This document shows, one piece after another, positions 60,434-64,000 of a stretch of 64,000 nucleotides of DNA. The position numbers and the translations under genes are program-made. The number at the start of each line of letters is the position of its first letter. Position 1 is the stretch's first letter. The stretch is from Sedimentitalea todarodis (GTDB lineage: Bacteria; Pseudomonadota; Alphaproteobacteria; Rhodobacterales; Rhodobacteraceae): positions 62,001 to 126,000 of the forward strand of contig NZ_JASMWN010000005.1 in the NCBI RefSeq assembly GCF_032595355.1, read 5' to 3'. The notes below the pieces were generated by a model. The model made no database searches. It saw only the letters and a list, made by a program, of their open reading frames with translations, and was not told the DNA's origin.

Positions 60434-62131
60434 TCAGGACGCGTAGTTGACCAACAGGGTGACGCCGAGCAGGATTGCGATCCACAACACCATCGCCCCG
60501 GTCGGCCAGAACTGTGACGTGCGCCCGCGCGGCCCAAAGGCGTTGTAGAGATGGAGGATCATCCCTTTCATCGTGCGGGTTTTGAACGTGTCCAACCCCT
60601 GAAAGATCGCCCGAACCGGCTTGGCAATCCAGCCCAGAAGCGTCGGCAACAGACGGCGATAGGTCCAGTCGAAATCGAGGTTCACCGACTTCAGTTCCGG
60701 CGGATAGATGCCCGTGCGCATCAGCACCGTGAAGGCGAGCGCCGAGAAGAACAGAAGCTGCAACTGCGTGATCACATGGGTCGTGGTGTAGGCGTCGTAA
60801 CTTACCTCGAACGGCAGCAGCGCATAGAGCGGGGCCGGATAGACACCGACCGCGATGCAGAGGAACGAGGCCAGACCCATTGCCCAGAGCATGTGCCATG
60901 GCGCTTCCTTCGGACGCAATCCGCTGTCATGCGCAAAGAAGGCGAAATACGGGATCTTGATGCCGGAATGATGGAACACACCGGCTGACGCAAAGAGCAG
61001 GATGCCCCAGATGATATAGTAATGTTCCTTGGCCGCGGCAGACAGGATCAGGGATTTGGTGACAAAGCCCGAGAACAGCGGGAAGGCCGAGATCGATGCC
61101 GCGCCGACCACGCAGAATATCATGGTCAGCGGCATGGTCTTGTACAGCCCGCCCAGTTCCGAGCCCTTGGCCGTTCCGGTTCGAAACAGGACCGCCCCCA
61201 CCGACATGAACAGCAGTGCCTTGTAGAGGATATGCGCGAATGCGTGCGCTGCTGTGCCGTTCAGGGCCAACTCGGTGCCGATGCCGATCCCGACGACCAT
61301 GAAGCCAAGCTGGTTGTTCAGGCTGTAGGCCAGCACCCGCCGCAAATCGTTCTCAATCACCGCGTAGAAAATCGGGAACAGCGTCATGATCGCCCCGATG
61401 TAGATCAGGATTTCAGTCCCTGCAAAGCCACGCGCGAGCGAGTAGACCGCGAGTTTTGTGGTAAAGGCCGACAGGATCACGGTCCCGGTGACCGTCGCGG
61501 CGGGATAGCTGTCCTGCAGCCAGTTATGAAGCAGCGGGAAGGCGCATTTGATGCCAAACGCCAGGAAGATGAGCCAGGTGGCAGGCGTGCCCAGTTCCAT
61601 ATGTTCAAACGCAATGCTGCCGGTGTCGGCGTAGTTCAGGATCACCCCGGCCAGGAGGATCACGCCCGAGCCGATCTGGATCACCAGATATCGCATCCCG
61701 GTATGAAACGCCCCTTCGGTGCGACGCGCCCAGATCAGAAAGACCGACGAGATCGCGGTGCCTTCCCAATAGAAGAACAGTGTGATGAGATCACCGGCAA
61801 AGACCGCCCCGATCGCCGCCCCTGCATAGAGCAGGGCCGCCATCTGCTGTACCAGGTCCTTGACATGCCAGGCGTAGAGATTGCCCAGAAACGCGGCGAT
61901 GCAGAAGATCAGCGCGAAGATTCGGCTGAGCTTGTCCACGCGCATCAGGTCCAACGTGAAACCGAAAAACTCCACCTGCACGAGATTTCCAAGCGGCAGG
62001 GTATAGACCAGAAACGCCGCAATGACCGGAACGATCAGCAGCAGCACGGCGCGCGCCGGCCCGCGCGGCAGCACCGGCAGGATCAGCGCGCCGAGAAAGA
62101 ACAGGAATGCGGTGGGCAGTGCTTCAAGCAT
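60434..62131 (-). CDS. Proton-translocating antiporter subunit (MrpD/NuoLMN-like)
   Basis: A 565-residue membrane protein of the proton-conducting transporter family, with about fourteen spans. The conserved polar positions are in LITLFFYWEGTAISS and FGIKCAFPLLHNWLQDSYPA, and the helix with His/Lys in FHHSGIKIPYFAFFA. The start at 62131 overlaps the small membrane protein gene by eight bases. It is part of a cluster with another such subunit, so it may pump protons or exchange sodium/potassium for protons; subunit identity is inferred. Confidence 0.85.
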   Translation of the reverse strand: MLEALPTAFLFFLGALILPVLPRGPARAVLLLIVPVIAAFLVYTLPLGNLVQVEFFGFTLDLMRVDKLSRIFALIFCIAAFLGNLYAWHVKDLVQQMAALLYAGAAIGAVFAGDLITLFFYWEGTAISSVFLIWARRTEGAFHTGMRYLVIQIGSGVILLAGVILNYADTGSIAFEHMELGTPATWLIFLAFGIKCAFPLLHNWLQDSYPAATVTGTVILSAFTTKLAVYSLARGFAGTEILIYIGAIMTLFPIFYAVIENDLRRVLAYSLNNQLGFMVVGIGIGTELALNGTAAHAFAHILYKALLFMSVGAVLFRTGTAKGSELGGLYKTMPLTMIFCVVGAASISAFPLFSGFVTKSLILSAAAKEHYYIIWGILLFASAGVFHHSGIKIPYFAFFAHDSGLRPKEAPWHMLWAMGLASFLCIAVGVYPAPLYALLPFEVSYDAYTTTHVITQLQLLFFSALAFTVLMRTGIYPPELKSVNLDFDWTYRRLLPTLLGWIAKPVRAIFQGLDTFKTRTMKGMILHLYNAFGPRGRTSQFWPTGAMVLWIAILLGVTLLVNYAS

Positions 62132-62471
62132 CGTAATCCACCTTATCAAGCTGATCCTCGGGGAAGGGCTCGGATTCGACGTCCTTGGGCGCGTAGTAGT
62201 CCTCGGATCGGCTCAGAAAAACGCGCATCACCTTGGCGCAGATCACCAGTGCGGCGCACATGAAGAAGCCATAAAGGGCATAAAAGCCCGGAAAGTCTTC
62301 GATCGCGAGATAGCTGTGTTTGTGATAAAGGAAATCCGCCGCGAACAGCGCGGCACAAACCACATAGAGCGCATAAACGATCTTTTCGACGCCGCCCGGT
62401 TTTTCGACCCACAACAGCGCTCGCCCCAAAGCAGGGAACTTGTCGGGATTGTCAGGTGTCTTATTGTCCAT
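62124..62471 (-). CDS. Small two-span membrane protein in the antiporter cluster
   Basis: A 115-residue protein with two likely spans (VYALYVVCAALFAADFLYH and YALYGFFMCAALVICAKVMR) and charged ends. It overlaps the antiporter genes on both sides (11 and 8 bases), so translation is coupled. I do not recognise the family; it is a probable accessory subunit. Confidence 0.75.
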   Translation of the reverse strand: MDNKTPDNPDKFPALGRALLWVEKPGGVEKIVYALYVVCAALFAADFLYHKHSYLAIEDFPGFYALYGFFMCAALVICAKVMRVFLSRSEDYYAPKDVESEPFPEDQLDKVDYDA

Positions 62472-63945
62472 CGTTCATCCCTGCCTCAGCGACCAGAGGG
62501 GACAGAAAGGTCTGGATCTCTCCCGCGTAAAAGAACAGAACAACACAGCCAATTGCGGTGAGAACCGGCGGCAGCCAGACCAGCACACCGGCCTCGGCGG
62601 AATTGGCCCCGACCGGAATGTCCGGGTTCGGCAGGAAAAAGCCGCGCCCGACAATCGACAGCAGGTAGACCACGTTCAACAGCGAACTGACCATCAGAAC
62701 GACGATCATCACCCATTGCCCGGTATCCGCCGCGCCCATGACCAGCAGCCATTTGCTCCACGACCCGCCCAGAGGCGGCAGACCGATGATCGACAACGCG
62801 CCGATCAGGAAGGCCCCAAAGGTGATCGGCATGATCCGGCCCAGCCCGGTCATCTGGCTGATCTCGGTCTTGTGCACGGCGACATAGATCGACCCGGCGC
62901 ACATGAAAAGCGTGATCTTGCCCATCGCGTGCATCGCGATGTGCATGCCTCCGCCCAGCACCCCCATCGACGTTGCCAGAGCCATGCCCAGCGTAATGTA
63001 GCTGAGCTGGCTGACAGTTGAATAGGCCAGCCGTGCCTTGAGATTGTCCATGGTCATCGCCACGACCGAGGCCGCGACGATCGAGAAGGCCGCCAGCCAC
63101 ATCAGCCATTCCGACGCGCCGGTTTCTGCAAGAAAGTCGATGCCGAAGATATAGATGCCGACCTTGAGCATGGTGAAGACACCTGCCTTGACCACCGCCA
63201 CCGCATGCAACAGCGCCGAGACCGGCGTTGGCGCGACCATCGCCGACGGCAGCCAGCGATGAAACGGCATCAACGCCGCCTTGCCGATCCCAAAGGCATA
63301 GAGCGCCAGCAGCACCGCGACCATCGGGCCCGCCACATGGCCCGCAAGAATGCCACCCTTGGTGAAATCAAGCGTCCCGGTCAGGGTCCAGGTCCAGATC
63401 ACGGCGACCAGCAAGAAACCGATCGAGGTGCCGATCAGGATGCCCAGATAGACCCGCGCCCCGGCCCGCGCCTCGTCGGTGCCCTTGTGTGCGACCAGCG
63501 GAAAGGTCGAAAGGGTCAGCGCCTCGTAGAACAGGAACAGCGTGAACATGTTGGCGGCAAAGGCGATGCCGAGCGTGGCCGAGATGGCGATCGAGAAAAA
63601 GCAGAAGAACCGCGCATGGTTGTCTTCGTTGTTGCCGCGCATATAGCCGACGCCATAGAGATGCGTGATAATCCAGAGCCCGCTGGCGATGATCGCGAAC
63701 AACAGACCCAGCGGTTCAACATTAAAGGCCAAATCCAGCCCCGGCATCACGGAAAACAGCACCATCGGTTCGGTGGTGCCGCTGCCTTCGTTGAACAAGA
63801 TGTTCAGCACGCAACCAAAGGTCAGGATCGCGGCGACTAGCGTGGTGCCGTCACGAATGTTCGGTGCTTCGCGCAGGGCCAGGTTGGCGACCGCAGCGAG
63901 CGCCGGGATCAGCATGCTGGCAAGTATGGCTGTATTGGTATCCAT
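62461..63945 (-). CDS. Proton-translocating antiporter subunit (MrpD/NuoM-like)
   Basis: A 494-residue membrane protein with the proton-conducting core. The Lys-rich phrase FGIGKAALMPFHRWLPSAM and VSALLHAVAVVKAGVFTMLK are hallmarks of complex-I-type antiporter subunits, and FYEALTLSTFPLVAH and AYSTVSQLSYITLGMA support it. It lies between the small membrane protein gene and a further, truncated subunit gene. Confidence 0.88.
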   Translation of the reverse strand: MDTNTAILASMLIPALAAVANLALREAPNIRDGTTLVAAILTFGCVLNILFNEGSGTTEPMVLFSVMPGLDLAFNVEPLGLLFAIIASGLWIITHLYGVGYMRGNNEDNHARFFCFFSIAISATLGIAFAANMFTLFLFYEALTLSTFPLVAHKGTDEARAGARVYLGILIGTSIGFLLVAVIWTWTLTGTLDFTKGGILAGHVAGPMVAVLLALYAFGIGKAALMPFHRWLPSAMVAPTPVSALLHAVAVVKAGVFTMLKVGIYIFGIDFLAETGASEWLMWLAAFSIVAASVVAMTMDNLKARLAYSTVSQLSYITLGMALATSMGVLGGGMHIAMHAMGKITLFMCAGSIYVAVHKTEISQMTGLGRIMPITFGAFLIGALSIIGLPPLGGSWSKWLLVMGAADTGQWVMIVVLMVSSLLNVVYLLSIVGRGFFLPNPDIPVGANSAEAGVLVWLPPVLTAIGCVVLFFYAGEIQTFLSPLVAEAGMNDGQ

Positions 63946-63953
63946 GCCGCCCC

Positions 63954-64000
63954 CTACTGCCCCATCATCCCGGCGGACCCGGACAACAGGCCCTGTGCCG
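63954..64000 (-). CDS. Partial gene, probable further antiporter subunit
   Basis: Only the C-terminal end is in the window: a short tail AQGLLSGSAGMMGQ and a stop at 63954-63956, nine bases before the next gene. Position in the cluster suggests another antiporter subunit, but the sequence is too short to identify it. Confidence 0.5.
   Translation of the reverse strand, partial: AQGLLSGSAGMMGQ

Noticed and set aside
1..64000. CRISPR arrays, insertion sequences, tRNA or rRNA genes
   Set aside because: No regularly spaced repeats, transposase-like frames, cloverleaf or rRNA sequence was seen on either strand.

Overview
The window looks like a chromosomal segment of a marine alphaproteobacterium of the Rhodobacterales (Roseobacter group). 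The reasons are a complete Rhodobacter capsulatus-type gene transfer agent (GTA) cluster flanked by a DksA/TraR-like gene and mltG-fab genes, TRAP transporters, an Entner-Doudoroff pair, high GC and the general gene order. No tRNA, rRNA, insertion sequence or CRISPR array was seen.

Region 1 (1-14.5 kb): a short zinc-finger DksA/TraR-like gene converges on a minus-strand run of 17 GTA genes (g1 to g15 with g3.5 and g10.1). They encode packaging, portal, protease, capsid, connector, tail and baseplate/hub proteins. All frames are open and mostly overlap or nearly touch. Upstream of g1 a sigma70-like promoter is followed at once by an intrinsic terminator, a layout that suggests read-through or anti-termination control.

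Region 2 (14.6-21.3 kb): cell-wall and fatty-acid genes on the minus strand (fabD-fabG, acpP-fabF-mltG), with a HisA-like paralogue, a GNAT acetyltransferase and a tiny plus-strand membrane peptide. Region 3 (21.3-30.9 kb): a cytochrome b561-YceI fusion and two secreted YceI proteins, the rpsF-rpsR-rplI operon, a membrane protein with a DUF1330 protein, a transglycosylase lipoprotein, aqpZ, tig and a porin.

Region 4 (31-39 kb): a malonate utilisation operon. It has a TRAP transporter (matPQM), malonyl-CoA decarboxylase and malonyl-CoA synthetase, a divergent GntR/FCD regulator with a TTGTATACAA operator candidate, and a neighbouring amidase. Region 5 (39-47.4 kb): poorly characterised genes, including a TPR membrane regulator, then a DUF2478 gene and a TetR-controlled operon of flavin monooxygenase, SBF symporter, epimerase and SDR. 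Region 6 (47.4-49.9 kb): edd-eda, with a LacI-type operator candidate upstream.

Region 7 (50-60.4 kb): a polyamine-type ABC transporter operon whose binding-protein gene carries a one-base frameshift, followed by an amidase and then an SDR, rhodanese, GST, CaiB/BaiF CoA-transferase and a class III aminotransferase. Region 8 (60.4-64 kb): a proton-translocating antiporter-like (MrpD/NuoLMN) cluster that runs off the right edge.

Start sites were trimmed to the best ribosome binding site or the family N-terminus where the longest frame looked too long. Functional calls rest on motifs read by eye and on remembered family features; no database search was run.
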